From Symbiodinium natans (Eukaryota > Sar > Dinophyceae > Suessiales > Symbiodiniaceae): DNA of 64,000 nt. Below are positions 37,921 to 48,699 of this stretch, piece by piece; the first letter of the stretch is position 1; every line of letters starts with the position of its first letter. A program made the translations under genes and the position numbers. The stretch spans positions 971,163-1,035,162 of the forward strand of contig CAJNDS010001113.1 of the NCBI GenBank assembly GCA_905221605.1, given 5' to 3'. The notes beneath the pieces were generated by a model. The model was given only the letters and a program-made list of their open reading frames with translations, was not told the DNA's origin and made no database searches.

Positions 37921-38023
37921 GGGGGTTTACGATAGTCAGGGACCCCGAACAGAGACCCCCCCAAATGGTAGGATCCCCTTATCATCAGGACCCCAAGAAG
38001 GCACCCCTGCTATCGTAAACCCC
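37921..38023. mobile_element. Inverted-repeat element, family 4, copy E
   Basis: Starts GGGGGTTTACGATAGTCAGG, ends GCTATCGTAAACCCCT; interior CCAAATGGTAGGATCCCCTT. The preceding 37806-37912 has TTTCCGAAAG ... ATTTTCGAAAACCC ends and may be a related older copy. Confidence 0.8.
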
Positions 38024-38097
38024 TCATCGCGGGACATACCAGCAGGCGCACAGACTTTTCTTGGAGCTTGTAAATAGGGCTATACGGTACCCAAAGT

Positions 38098-38270
38098 AAG
38101 GTCCTACCCCACTTATAACCCTACTTCTACGTACCCCTAAACCCTAAACCCTAAACCCTAAACCCTAAACCCTAAACCCTAAACCCTAAACCCTAAACCC
38201 TAAACCCTAAACCCTAACCCCCAAACCCTAAACCCTAAATCCTACTTATAACCACCCATGAACCTTCAAG
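38098..38270. mobile_element. GGTTCATGGGTACTT-family element split by a telomere array
   Basis: One half reads CCTACTTCTACGTACCCC, then a CCCTAAA array (38136-38250), then CCTACTTATAACCACCCATG and AACCTTCAAG. The array sits in, or has grown inside, the element. Confidence 0.55.
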
Positions 38271-38348
38271 TATGGAAGGGTGACTTTGCTTACGGGCTGG
38301 GTCGGGGCTGCCCGACAACAGGATGTTGCGGGAGCGCCGCTCTGAACT

Positions 38349-38527
38349 AGGGTTTGGGGTTTAGGGTTTAGGGTTCAGGGTTCAGGGTTCAGGGTTTAGG
38401 GTTCAGGGTTCAGGGTTCAGGGTTCAGGGTTCAGGGTTCAGGGTTCAGGGTTCAGGGTTCAGGGTTCAGGGTTCAGGGTTCAGGGTTCAGGGTTCAGGGT
38501 TTAGGGTTTAGGGTTTAGGGTTTAAGG
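38349..38527. repeat. Homogeneous TTCAGGG block
   Basis: About 20 TTCAGGG units, 17 of them in one pure run, flanked on both sides by TTTAGGG units. Confidence 0.95.
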
Positions 38528-38724
38528 TAGTAAAAGGCTACGACCAGCGCCACGAGCAGCCGCACTTTTGATCACTGCGGCAAACGGCTAACGGCGACTT
38601 GTGCACATTGCCAGAGATGCGACATGGCCCATTCGAGGGCCCTGTCCTTAAGATGCGTGATCTGCACACAAAAAGGGACCTTGATGACTCACGATAAGAC
38701 AAGTGTGTTTTTTTTTCAGCCCAG

Positions 38725-39852
38725 TTAGACTGAGAGCTGTGACAAGGCCGCCACTGGCAAGCAGGCGCCGAGGCGCTGCGCAAGAGGTTTGGAGCCTGCC
38801 GTGCGCCGACGAAGGCGGCTGGAGCTCGATGTGAAGGACACCTCCGAGGCGACGAAAGATCCGAGGCTTTGCGTCTCGTCGTCCTCTGTGGCTACACTCT
38901 CTGCCGCCGGCTCGGGCTCTGCGCAAGGCTCCAGCTCAGCCGGTCGGCATCGGACTGCCATGATAACGACGCTGAAGAGCATGCAGGCGGCTCCCAGCAG
39001 CTTCAGCGGCTTGGGGGCATCGTCCAGCAGCACCGTCTGTGCCACGTAGCCTGAGATCATACTTGCGGATGTGTAAACGGTTGCACTGACTGCCGCTGGG
39101 CACCTCGTGGCACCTGCCGCCGGAAGCATGATGGAAAGCAGAACCCAGGCTGTCATCACAGACAGGAGCGCCAGGGCCTCCCAAGGTTTCTCCAGGACTT
39201 GCTTGAAAGCGGCCTTCTCGTCCCCATGAAGACCCAGGCTGGGCGGCACCAGGGCCAAGGGAACGCTCAGGCACAGGGACACCACCGTGAGCAAAGAGAC
39301 TGGGATGTGGGTGGACTTCCGGGCGCAGACGAAAGCACCCGCCTGGAAGCAACCTGACAAGATCGCCAGGCAGTAGCCCAGCGGGGACTGCTCTGAGCCC
39401 TCAGCGACGCCAAAGAGAAACTGCGGCTGCGAGATGAAGAGGGCGCCCGTAACTGAAAGGATCAAGGCAAGGAAATGCAGCATGCTGATGCGCTCCCTCA
39501 GGAACACGAGGCCCAGAAGTGCAGCGGCGATGATGTCGATGCTTGTGAGCGCCGCCACGTCGCCTGGCGCGGCTCCAACCAGCACCGCGTAAATGGCCAG
39601 CATCCAGTGTAGGTTCTCGAAGAGAGCTCGGGCAAGGATCCACTTCACATCACCCAGCATTGGGCAGCTGATTCCCTGCCACCACAATGCGAGGCCGTTG
39701 GTTAGAGTTGAGACAAAGCAGCAAGCGGCCAACAAGTACCAGTACGGCCAGTGCATGTCCTCGATGGTTTTGCTCGTGACCATCTCACAGGTCACTGCAA
39801 GCCCTGATGCCGCCATGAGCAGAATGCCTATTGCCTCTGTAGAGCAGACCAT
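38725..39852 (-). CDS. EamA/DMT-family membrane transporter, 375 aa
   Basis: Single uninterrupted frame, ATG at 39850-39852 to TAA at 38725-38727. About ten hydrophobic helices at roughly residues 6-24, 37-58, 70-93, 98-117, 125-142, 157-176, 183-204, 224-246, 254-276 and 285-301, in two halves of five. TSIDIIAAALLGLVFLRERI followed by ALILSVTGALFISQP is the typical end of an EamA half; SASMISGYVAQTVLLDD and MLFSVVIMAV match the second half. The tail, residues 302-375, is acidic, then Ser/Arg-rich and probably cytosolic. Drug/metabolite transporters of this fold export metabolites or move nucleotide sugars; the substrate cannot be told. It lacks introns, unlike its neighbours. Minus-strand sequence 40 nt upstream reads TTGGCTCGAG, close to the dinoflagellate spliced-leader end, and a run of nine A follows the stop by about 11 nt, so a retrotransposed mRNA origin is possible. 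Confidence 0.88.
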   Translation of the reverse strand: MVCSTEAIGILLMAASGLAVTCEMVTSKTIEDMHWPYWYLLAACCFVSTLTNGLALWWQGISCPMLGDVKWILARALFENLHWMLAIYAVLVGAAPGDVAALTSIDIIAAALLGLVFLRERISMLHFLALILSVTGALFISQPQFLFGVAEGSEQSPLGYCLAILSGCFQAGAFVCARKSTHIPVSLLTVVSLCLSVPLALVPPSLGLHGDEKAAFKQVLEKPWEALALLSVMTAWVLLSIMLPAAGATRCPAAVSATVYTSASMISGYVAQTVLLDDAPKPLKLLGAACMLFSVVIMAVRCRPAELEPCAEPEPAAESVATEDDETQSLGSFVASEVSFTSSSSRLRRRTAGSKPLAQRLGACLPVAALSQLSV

Positions 39853-39892
39853 GCCTCCCCTCTTCTCCCAAAACTAAACGCGTCGCGCGCTA

Positions 39893-39916
39893 CTCGAGCC
39901 AAGTCCAGGCTAAAGC
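39893..39916 (-). promoter_or_regulatory. Possible spliced-leader relic upstream of the transporter
   Basis: Minus strand reads TAGCCTGGACTTGGCTCGAG. The last ten bases differ from the 3' end of the dinoflagellate spliced leader (TTGGCTCAAG) at one position, and TAGCC is present upstream with two extra bases in between. It lies 40 nt before the ATG. Confidence 0.35.
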
Positions 39917-39954
39917 TGCGGAAAGGTCGGACACCTGTAGGCTGGAGAAACAAC

Positions 39955-40070
39955 ACCTGGAGGGTCATGGGTACTTATAGGTAGGGTTAGAAGTACCCTA
40001 AGTACGGTTATAACCATAGCTGCCCTACTTACATATTTCTTCAACTGCGCGAGGCACTGTAAGTGCCCCT
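39955..40070. mobile_element. GGTTCATGGGTACTT-family element
   Basis: Starts GGAGGGTCATGGGTACTTAT, contains GTAGGGTTAGAAGTACCCTA and GGTTATAACCATAGCTGCCC; the right end is degenerate. Confidence 0.5.
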
Positions 40071-40284
40071 ATCGGCAACCCACTCCAAACACCAAGGCTT
40101 GTGCAGGATCTTCAGCCACCATGCAATTGTCTTTCGCTGCAGCAGAGACTGATCTCATAAATTCGTTGTCCATTCTGGCTGCGGAGGTGGAGAAGTGGCT
40201 ACATCGTACCCTAGCAATACTTGGGATAGAAAAGCAATCATAGTCCGTGTGGGAATGAGCGGGCGCCAATGGCCCCCATTAAGG

Positions 40285-40379
40285 TTTAAATGTTTATGTT
40301 TATGTTTATGTTTATGTTTATGTTTATGTTTATGTTTATGTTTATGTTTATGTTTATGTTTATACTCATATTGACATGG

Positions 40380-40428
<49 letters not shown>
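40285..40428. repeat. TTTATG and TATATG hexamer tracts
   Basis: About 12 TTTATG units (40290-40365), then about 8 TATATG units (40378-40428). Open frames through them are artefacts. Confidence 0.95.
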
Positions 40429-40429
40429 C

Positions 40430-40720
40430 CTTGGCCCCCCGCCCACCCCTTACCCCCCACCTCACCCCTACCCCTGACCTTTCACTTGGAAATGAAGTGT
40501 GTCAGGGGTTTAGGGCATGCCCGCACCCCTACCCCCCACCTCACCCCTACCCTTTGCCTTTTACTTGGAAATGAAGTGTTTGAGGGGCTCCAGTGCATCC
40601 CCCCCGCCCCCCCCCGCCCCCACCCCGCCCGCCCCTCCCGCTGCTTGGCCCCCCCTCCCCTTACCGCGCACCTCACCCCTACCCCTAACCTTTTGCTAAT
40701 GAAGCGTGTCAGCCCCCCAC
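40430..40720. repeat. C-rich tandem repeat of about 80-130 bp, three copies
   Basis: Each copy contains CACCTCACCCCTACCC then TTTCACTTGGAAATGAAGTG or a close variant, followed by a short G-rich part; copies near 40458, 40535 and 40670. Confidence 0.75.
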
Positions 40721-40884
40721 CTCACCCCAGGGTTCAGGGTTTCGAGTTTAAGGTGTGAGGTTTAGGGTTTAAGGTTGCGCGCCAACTCCCTGCGCGTGAA
40801 GACTCAATGTTTCGCCCCCCCTGAACTCTAGAACCTATGGATATATGTAAGCGCAATGTAGGGGGTGTTTGTGTAAACCCTAGG

Positions 40885-41875
40885 GCCTCCTGTCGGGGTC
40901 GGCGGCATTGGCGGTAGCCATTAAATCGGGCAGCGCGAGGTTTCCAAAGGACCGAGCAAATGCGGACCTTTTAGCCCGGGTCGTCCCGGGAATAGCCTTG
41001 TTGGCCTCTGGCCTTCTGCGAAGCAGAATTAGGCCGGACGCCAGTGCCGCCGACCCCCGCGTGCCGCCGGTGAACGGTTTTTTTTTCGTGGTTTTTTGCG
41101 TCGCCACGGAGGCCCCCAGAGGGCGCGCATCATGAGCATCAGCGGGTCCAGGCCGGGACCCCCAGGCGCGCATCAGGAGCATCAGCGGCTCCCGGGGCGG
41201 GACCGCGGGGGGGCATCAGGAGCATGATGCCCCCCAAAGGGCGGGCATAAGCGACGTGTCTAAGCCCGGGGCTAGGAAAAAGGGAGTTTAGGGGCCTTAT
41301 AAAGTGCTTAGAAACGTTAAGGGAGTTTCGGAGCCTCAAACGCTTAGAGATTTGAAGGGAGTTTAGGGGCCTGAAAATGCTTAGAAACTTAACTCTTAGA
41401 GATTTTAAGGGAGTTTAGGGGCCTCGACATGCTTAGAAACTGCTCGCCCCGGGCTTCTGCGTGCGCTGCCCGCCCATGGGCGCAGCCCCTTAAAATCGGG
41501 CAGCGCGAGGTCCCCAAGGACCGAGCATTGGCGGACCTTTTAACCCGGGTGTAAGGGAATAGCCTTGCTGGCCTCTGGCCTTCTGCGAAGGCCGAACGCC
41601 TGTGCCGCCGACCTTTCGCGGCCCGGTCGGTTTTCGTGGGTTGAGGCACGAAAAATGGGACGGGCGCGGATGCCCCATCATGGCCCCCAAGGGGCGCGCA
41701 TCATGAGCATCAGCGGGTTCAGCCCGGGACCGGGGACCCCGGGGGCGCATAGGAGCATGATGCCCCCCAAAGGGCGGGCATAGGACCCTAAACCCTAAAC
41801 CCTACACCCTTGACGGATCTGCTCGCCCCGCGCTTCTGCCTGCGCTGCCCGCCCATGGGCGCAGCCCCTTAAAAT
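40885..41875. repeat. Duplicated GC-rich segment with internal 50-bp repeats
   Basis: 40915-41250 and 41488-41783 share ATCGGGCAGCGCGAGGT, TAGCCTTG.TGGCCTCTGG, GCGCGCATCATGAGCATCAG and GATGCCCCCCAAAGGGCGGG; a third start (CTGCGCTGCCCGCCCATGGG) recurs at 41456 and 41839. Between them 41283-41440 holds three to four copies of a roughly 50-bp unit with AAGGGAGTTTAGGGGCCT and TGCTTAGAAAC. No gene recognised. Confidence 0.85.
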
Positions 41876-41879
41876 ACAT

Positions 41880-44800
41880 ACAGAGAGAGAGAGAGAGAGG
41901 AAAGAGAGGGTTTAGTAATTTAGGGTTTAGGGTTTTGCGTTTAGGTATCACAGCAGAAGAGAAGAGGCAGCGAAGATCCCTGCAACCACCATCATCTGAA
42001 AGTTCATGAAATCAGAAGATCCCATACATGTGACAAATACTAGCTTGCCGTGTTGACGATGGTTCACCTCAAACTGATCCAAGTGCAGAGCCACTGCAAC
42101 TACGCACCTGAATCCTTGACAGCTGCCGCGAACTATGCACACTGTGATGCTTCACTACTCGTTCATTTTTCAACGGGGCCTGTTGCCAAGTGATTGCCGA
42201 GCATGAGCAGGAAAGCATACGGGGCTTGAGAGAAGAGCAGCTGCCGCTCTCCACACCGCGTCAACCCCGAGAGAACCTGGCACACGGCGCGGCGTTCTCG
42301 GCAATGAGGTCTGGGACAGCACCATCTTGCTCTGGCTTTTACACGCAGCAGGGGCTGTGAGTCTTGGGCAAAGCCTCCTTTGTAGCTTGGCAGCTCTACA
42401 AGCAGACTCTGGCCCAGACCTGAGCAGACTCGCAGTGAACTCGCGGTTCAAAAGGAGCCAACGATCTGCTCCCCCACCGAGCCTAGGGGGCAAAAGCACT
42501 TTCTGCAAGGCCTCCAGTGGACCAGGCAGGGCGTGTCCTCGCTCAGGAGGCATGGGGTACTTTGGGGGGTACCCGGCACGCCCCTTGATGTACAAGTACC
42601 TGAGCAGCCCCAAAAAGGCCCAACAGGCCTACAAGAACTTGGGGAGCTTCAGATTTCAAGCCCTGGAGAGTGCCCTTTCCGTGAGAGCGCAGAATGGCTC
42701 TCCGCTGGCGCCTCTGCCTTGGGAAAGCCCACACACCTTGAGAGGAGCAGCCGGATAAGGAAACGGGAGCATCATTGCAAAGGCGCAGGCTGTCCTCAAT
42801 CTCTCAAGCAGAGGTTCAAGGCACGCCTTCGAGGCGACGCTTCACGGTGGCCCTACAAAAGCGAGAAGAACAAGCGACGCGCGTTGCGACGCGCATGCTT
42901 CCATGGTTTGGGGCGCATGGGCTTCCTAATGCAAGGCAAGCGTCTGTCGGCCAAAGCTGCAGGAAAAGCCGAAATTGTGCTCCGGCACGGCGAATTAACC
43001 TCGGCCCATTCTGCTGATGCAGTGGTGCGAGAGCGGCAGTGTCAGGTGGATCCCAGACGGCAGAGAGTTTGCCACACACGGTTGCAGCAGGTTAATTGTT
43101 CTGCAGGATCTGGCAGCTCTGCACTGGGAAACAACCGGGAACACAACAGTTCAACACGGCTCAACACGGCAACAGCCGCAGGGCCCCCACATCGCCAGAC
43201 CGAGCCGCTAGCCGCCGCGAGCGCCCCAGTTGCAGCGCCACCGCCCCACTAGGCATGTCACTTCCTGTCACGCAGCTGTCGGCGTCAATTCGCGCCGCGA
43301 AGCTGTCTGTCAAGCACCTGTCAAGCTGTCACCCCAAAAGCGCTTAGGTTTCGTGTCTCTGTTCAAAGTGCCAATTGCATCAGCACAACAACACGCAGGG
43401 AGGGGGGCAGCTTTGCTCAAAGCTGGAAAGCGCTTGCTGAACATCCCGCCGTTCAAGACTTCAAGACTTTCAAGACTTCCCAGGCGAGCTAGGAATCGAG
43501 GCCATGCGGAAGGATCGAGTCCTGGAGCCTCCCAAGACATGCGCGAAAGCTATGCTACTGTCTTTGACAAGATGCTTCGGCCGCCTTTTTGTCAACTCAA
43601 CTCGCGTGACGTCGAGTGACGGGGGCCATGAAGCATCTGAGGGTTCTTGAAAGATGGGTGGTCACCTTGTGGGGTGCTTGCCCCTGCACATCGAACACTA
43701 CTCACTATCTCGTCCACAATCACAAAGGATCTTGTGCGCAGTCCTCGGCGGCACCGAGCTGCCGTGCCTGAGCGCGGGGAGGTGTCCCAGAAGAGCCAGA
43801 GGGGACGCCTGGCGCGCCTGGGACGCGCCTGGGGCGCCTGGTTCAGCTATGGCGGCAAGTTCAGGGGTTGCCTTTTCGCCGTCCAAGCGTAGCCAAAGAT
43901 GAGATGTGGAAGCCGTTCGCTGTGTCACACTAACGTGGCCACGTCCACCGGCGCAAATGGCGCAAGCCAGGCCCTTTGCAACGTAGCCCGGCGTCTGCTT
44001 TTTGTGAGCCCACGCCAACCGCTTTCAAGTCATCGAGTTGCAGCATGGGGGCACAGGTTTTGAGGGTATTGCCGAATGCAGGATCCTCAGAGTAGGTGAC
44101 ATCTGCTTCCGCGGCCTCCATGAAGCTTCTGGTCGTCTCAAAAGGCCATGCAGCCATGAGGTGTGCAGCATTGGACATGAGCGGGGGCAGCCAGCTGCAA
44201 ATCTGTGGATCCGGATCCTCCATCGGCGGCCAGAACGGGTCTTGAGGAAGGCAACATTGCTAGGGGCGGCCGAAAGCAGGATTTCAACATGATCCCATCG
44301 CGGGGTGCCGCAGCGACACCGAAGGCATGCTACTGCAACGTCAGTCAAGCAAGAACCGGGCGACTGTCTTGAGGTGCTGATGGTTGGATCACACTTGTGT
44401 ATTTCAGCCACCGACAAAGCAGTTGGCACCAGGGCCGGCCCTCTTGTGTTGCCCTGGTGCTCCAGAGCTTACTGACGCGGTGCACGCCAGAAAGTGCTTT
44501 TGTCGAAAGCAGCTGCGCAGTGCTCCGTTCTCGCGTCGCCTGAGAGCGAGGTACACCCCGCACAGCCGAGCCCTTGGAAGCCTGCGGCCTCTCAAGTTTG
44601 CAGCCATCTCGCAGGCGCAGCAGGTGACGGGGCGAGCGGGGCGAGCACGCCCAAGCACGCTCTCACATGCTCTGTGCGCGCTCCCCTGAGTTCACTGCAC
44701 GTTCTTCCCCCGGCAGCCTGAGGCTCCGACTCCCACCCGGGATCGCTGCTCCGGGCGGAGTCGTCGCAATCGGCATCGAGACCTCGGAACTCTGCGAACT

Positions 44801-46030
44801 CTGCGAAATCTGCGAACTCTTGGGTGCGCTGGCGCAGGCTGCAAGGCATGCAAGGCATGCAAGGCATGCAAGGCATGCCAGGCCCCGGAGGTGCTTCCTA
44901 AAGCACAGGGGCCGGTCCAGCGAGCGGAAGCGCGGAAGTTTGGGCAGGAAGATCCTGAGAAAAGGCACGAGGAGCCGTGTGGAAAAGCATGATCATGGCT
45001 CGGCATCGGGGTCCTAAGCAGTCCTGGCTTTCAGCGCCCTTCCATGCGCCTCAACTGCGCCGGCTCCTCAGGGCCGCGTGGGGCCTCCATCCACCCGCCC
45101 CAAAGTGGTACCTGTCAGAGAGGCTTCGGTGGCAACGCGTTGCTCTCTTGAAGCCTCCAGCGCCTCAAAGGACCTATTCCTACTTGCCTTAGTAGCCCCG
45201 AGCCCCAAGTGCCTCAGCTGAAAACTTGTAGTGAACCCGTCCTGGTCCTACGTGTGACGCTGGCTACGAGTCATCTCTGATCACGTCGCACCCATGAGTC
45301 TCCGAAAAGCCCTCTCTCCCCTCCAGTTTCGGGACCCACTCCTGGGCTGTGTCCGACCGTTCACTTCAAGTGCAGAGGTCTTAGGCTGGACCGACGCGGA
45401 ACTAGAAACTGAGGGAGGGTTTCTGGAGGTGGCCGCTGTGAAGCCGCCGAGAACGTCGCAACGTGCATCTGAGGCACGAGGAACGTCCGACTTTCTGAGG
45501 AAGATCCTAGGCATCTCCAGGACCTCAACTGCAGCAGCGTTTTGCCGACTGCACAATTGCAAAAGGATCCTGGAAGAAAACCTAGATGACGGGCGCTGCC
45601 TGAAGTGATGGCTCGAAACACGTCCACCCAGTCCGCCCAGTCCACACAGTCCAGGGACCGTCCGGAGCCAGCAGAGGTTCGTTCAGAGGCTGCAGAGTAA
45701 GCCCTGAGTAGGCTCGTTCAGGGTGCACGGGGAAAAAACGCTTCGCCAAGAAAATCTCCGGACCAAGTGCGGACGCAAACTTCGTTGATTCCACACAGCA
45801 GCTGGAGCAGCTGGAGCAGCTGGAGCAGCTGGAGCAGCTGGAGCAGCTGAAGCAGAACGCCCTCGGCTGGCCGCAGCAGTTTCTACGGAGATTCTCTGCG
45901 GACCATTGCTCATGCTCACGGTGCCCTTTATTGGAGACTCGTGCCAGATGCTTGTCCCGAAGGAGAAGTGGCCGATTGCCAGAAACACCCAGGCCCCGGG
46001 CTGCGTGGCAAGCCTGGTTCCTACAAACAC
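41880..46030. other. GC-rich stretch, no gene recognised
   Basis: (GA)n at 41880-41899 and a last small telomere patch at 41915-41940, after which arrays stop. Open frames on all strands, the longest 239 codons at 42533-43252 plus, carry no motif I know. A 9-bp GCAAGGCAT repeat (four copies) lies at 44841-44878 and a GCAGCTGGA repeat (six copies) at 45797-45850. No tRNA or rRNA seen. Confidence 0.5.
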
Positions 46031-46034
46031 CTGC

Positions 46035-46082
46035 TGTTTAGGGGTTGAGGGGTTAGGGTTTAGGGTTTAGGGTTTGGGGTTT
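46035..46082. repeat. Isolated small telomere patch
   Basis: Five or six TTTAGGG-like units, one of few in the 42-61.6 kb block. Confidence 0.85.
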
Positions 46083-48655
46083 TTCCAGCAGAGGTGTTTA
46101 AAGACATTGGGTCGTGGGGGGTTTTGGGGGGAAGGATCCTAAACCCATACTGCAGCACATGGCACTCGAAGGGGCACTCTCGAAGAACTGCAGGAGAAGC
46201 TTATGTTCCAACAAAGACAGAGCCAAGTCAAACAGCGAAATGAACCGCTCCCGAAGTTCCCTGAGCTGGTCGCAACTGAAGGGACAACCGGGCACTAGGA
46301 TGGCATGCAGGGCGGCATGCCAGCACAGCCAGAAGCAGAGCCAGCACCTCTAGGTGGCCAAGGCCTGGCCAAAAACACAGACGGCCATCGGAAACGCATT
46401 CTTGGCCTTGGAGCCACTCTGCCAGGTCAGGCACCAGCAGACGCCGATCTGTTTTGAGCAGGCAGAGCCTGTTCCTTTTGCTGGCAGGGGCGAATGCTAC
46501 AGTAGCCACCTCCCTTCTCAGCCGCGCAGAAAGCTCGCAAGCTGAAACTGCTTAAGCTGACGGGGGCTGAGCTGCCCGAGCCCCGAAGCAGCCACCTAAG
46601 CCCAGACAGAATGCGCACAGCAAACATGGCCGGAGAAAGACTGACAGTTTGCGCTATGGGGCTGCACGAAGTGCGTGTTTCTGCAGCAAGCTTTGTGTTG
46701 ACAGGAGTTCCGGACTGAGAAGTGGGCTCAGTTGGGCGGCGCTCTTCAATCTCTCGAGTCGTTTGCTTCAGTGGCGCGAGGACAAACCAACACAAGGGAA
46801 ATGCAGAAGGTGTAGACATGCTCAAAATAAGCATCCTCTGGCACAGGCAAGCGCGTACGTGTGCGCCCCTTGCGAAGAAGAAGAAACTTTTCGAGAAAGC
46901 ACCTGCCCTACTTCTGAGCGCGGAGCGAGGACAAACCACAGGGGGAGAGCAACACGCGCAGGCAAGTACATGTTCACAGGCATCCCTCGGGACAAGCAAA
47001 CGCGCGCACGCGCCCGATGCGAAAGCTCTTCGAGGAAAGACCAATGGAAGGCTTGAGACTTGTCAGAGCTGCAACGCGGCATTCCTCCAGCATCCCTCCA
47101 TGGCCTCTCTGAGCAACGAGTGTCCGGTTGTGTACTGATCTTGGAGCACACCGACGTGGAGGTGACCATGACGATGCTGCTGGTTCCCATCATCTTCCCA
47201 GAAGTCCCAGAAGCACGAAGATGGGCCCTTGCCATCTGTTGCAGGCCAGCGCCTGAGCCAGCTGCTCACAAGCCGTGCCTCGCACAGGGATCAGCGCTGG
47301 GGTGCTGGACGTCTCATGGTGAAGCCGCTGGTAAAATAACACTCTTGGCGCATCTCGGCGTCTGCGCGGCTTTAAGTCTTAGTGAAAGCTTGTATGGTGG
47401 ACGGTCTGAAATCCTTGGTGCTTATGGTGGCGGGAGGACTCTTGCAGAGGTTCCCCGTCGGGAAAGTGGAGGTGAGGCACATGCCGCACATGCCTCATGC
47501 CAAGAAGCGGGAGCCGTACATCTGCGAGGCCCTGCCTCTTTGGCAGCATGTCTTCCGGACTTGCTGATGGTACATGCACGGTTCCGTCTCACCTGTCTTC
47601 ACCGGCTGCGCTGTTGCGTGACTGGTCGCTGCTTGCATGACCGGGCACTGCTGGCATTCGGTCTGATTCCCAACCGGTGTGGGGAACGGAAGCATCAGGA
47701 CCTTCAAGGCACTTTTGAGCGCTACAGCTCGAGGCAGATTGAGGCCCTGTCGCATCTTGACACGATCGCCGAAGCAACTAAGTGGAGGTCTGTTGGAAAG
47801 TCCAGGCTTCCGGAACCCGAGTGCTACTTCAGCGAAGGCTGCATGCAGGTGATCTTCAGGTCTTCACAGAACGTCCATGCCACCGCACGATCGTCGCCGC
47901 TGGCATGGCCAGGCACTGTCGATACTCAGTCTGACTCCCGACTCTTTGCCGCTTAGCCAGCAGCATCGCGCAGGTCATGGGGCTTTGAAGCTCACTTTGG
48001 CAAGCAAGCTCCTATCAAAAGAAGGCGCATCGCAATTTTGGAAGTTTCAGACGCCACCGCCGAGACAAGATAGCCTTCGCCTGCACCGGAGAGTCATAGG
48101 TGCGAAGCAGCTGGCGCACAGGCTTTCGTCTCGATGGACAAGACTGGTAGCTTCTTCTAAGCCAGACATGCTGAAACAAAACGACATGCGTCTTCCTTGC
48201 AGCGCGCCAGATCCCGGCTGCATGTCATGACCGAGACGAGGCGGACACAAGCAAGGAGCTAGAGACTGGGCACCCTTCTGCCCGGTTGCATCCTGCATCG
48301 CTGCCTCTGCTGCCGGGCAGTGCTGCCCCCTGGTCTGCCTAGGGAGCAGTGGCATGACACAGCGCGGCAGCGCCGCGAAGATCTTCTCTGAGGCGCAGCA
48401 CATCATGCGCAAACACGCGCAAGAGAGAGCAAAGACAACAGGCAAAGAAGGGCTGCTTCTGCGGCAAGCCCGCCCTTCAGCATGGGATCGTGCCCCAAAG
48501 CTCCACTGCCACCGAACAGGCGGCACGTGAAATGGCGCAGGTGGTGTCTGCAGGTGAGCCTGGGTCGCACCGAAGTGGGTTGAAGGTTCAGGGTGCTTTC
48601 AGCTACCTGTGGACTTGAATTGGAGCACTGCTTGGCTCCCCCCCATGTGGGCAAC
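46083..48655. other. GC-rich stretch with old internal duplications, no gene recognised
   Basis: 46773-46900 and 46921-47040 are diverged copies (GAGGACAAACCA ... CAAGCGCG.ACG.GCGCCC ... TCGAGAAAG). 47618-47670 and 47888-47940 share TGGCATGGCCAGGCACTG-like and TCTGATTCCC-like stretches. A 298-codon plus frame at 47060-47956 opens on TTG and shows no domain. Confidence 0.45.
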
Positions 48656-48659
48656 TTTA

Positions 48660-48694
48660 TGAGGGTTTAGGGCTTAGGGCTTAGGCTTTAGGGT
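48660..48694. repeat. Isolated small telomere patch
   Basis: Four or five degenerate TTTAGGG units. Confidence 0.8.
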
Positions 48695-48699
48695 ACCAG

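Noticed and set aside
47060-47956. 298-codon plus-strand open frame
   Set aside because: Opens on TTG, shows no domain or helix pattern, and lies in GC-rich DNA where long frames occur by chance on several strands.
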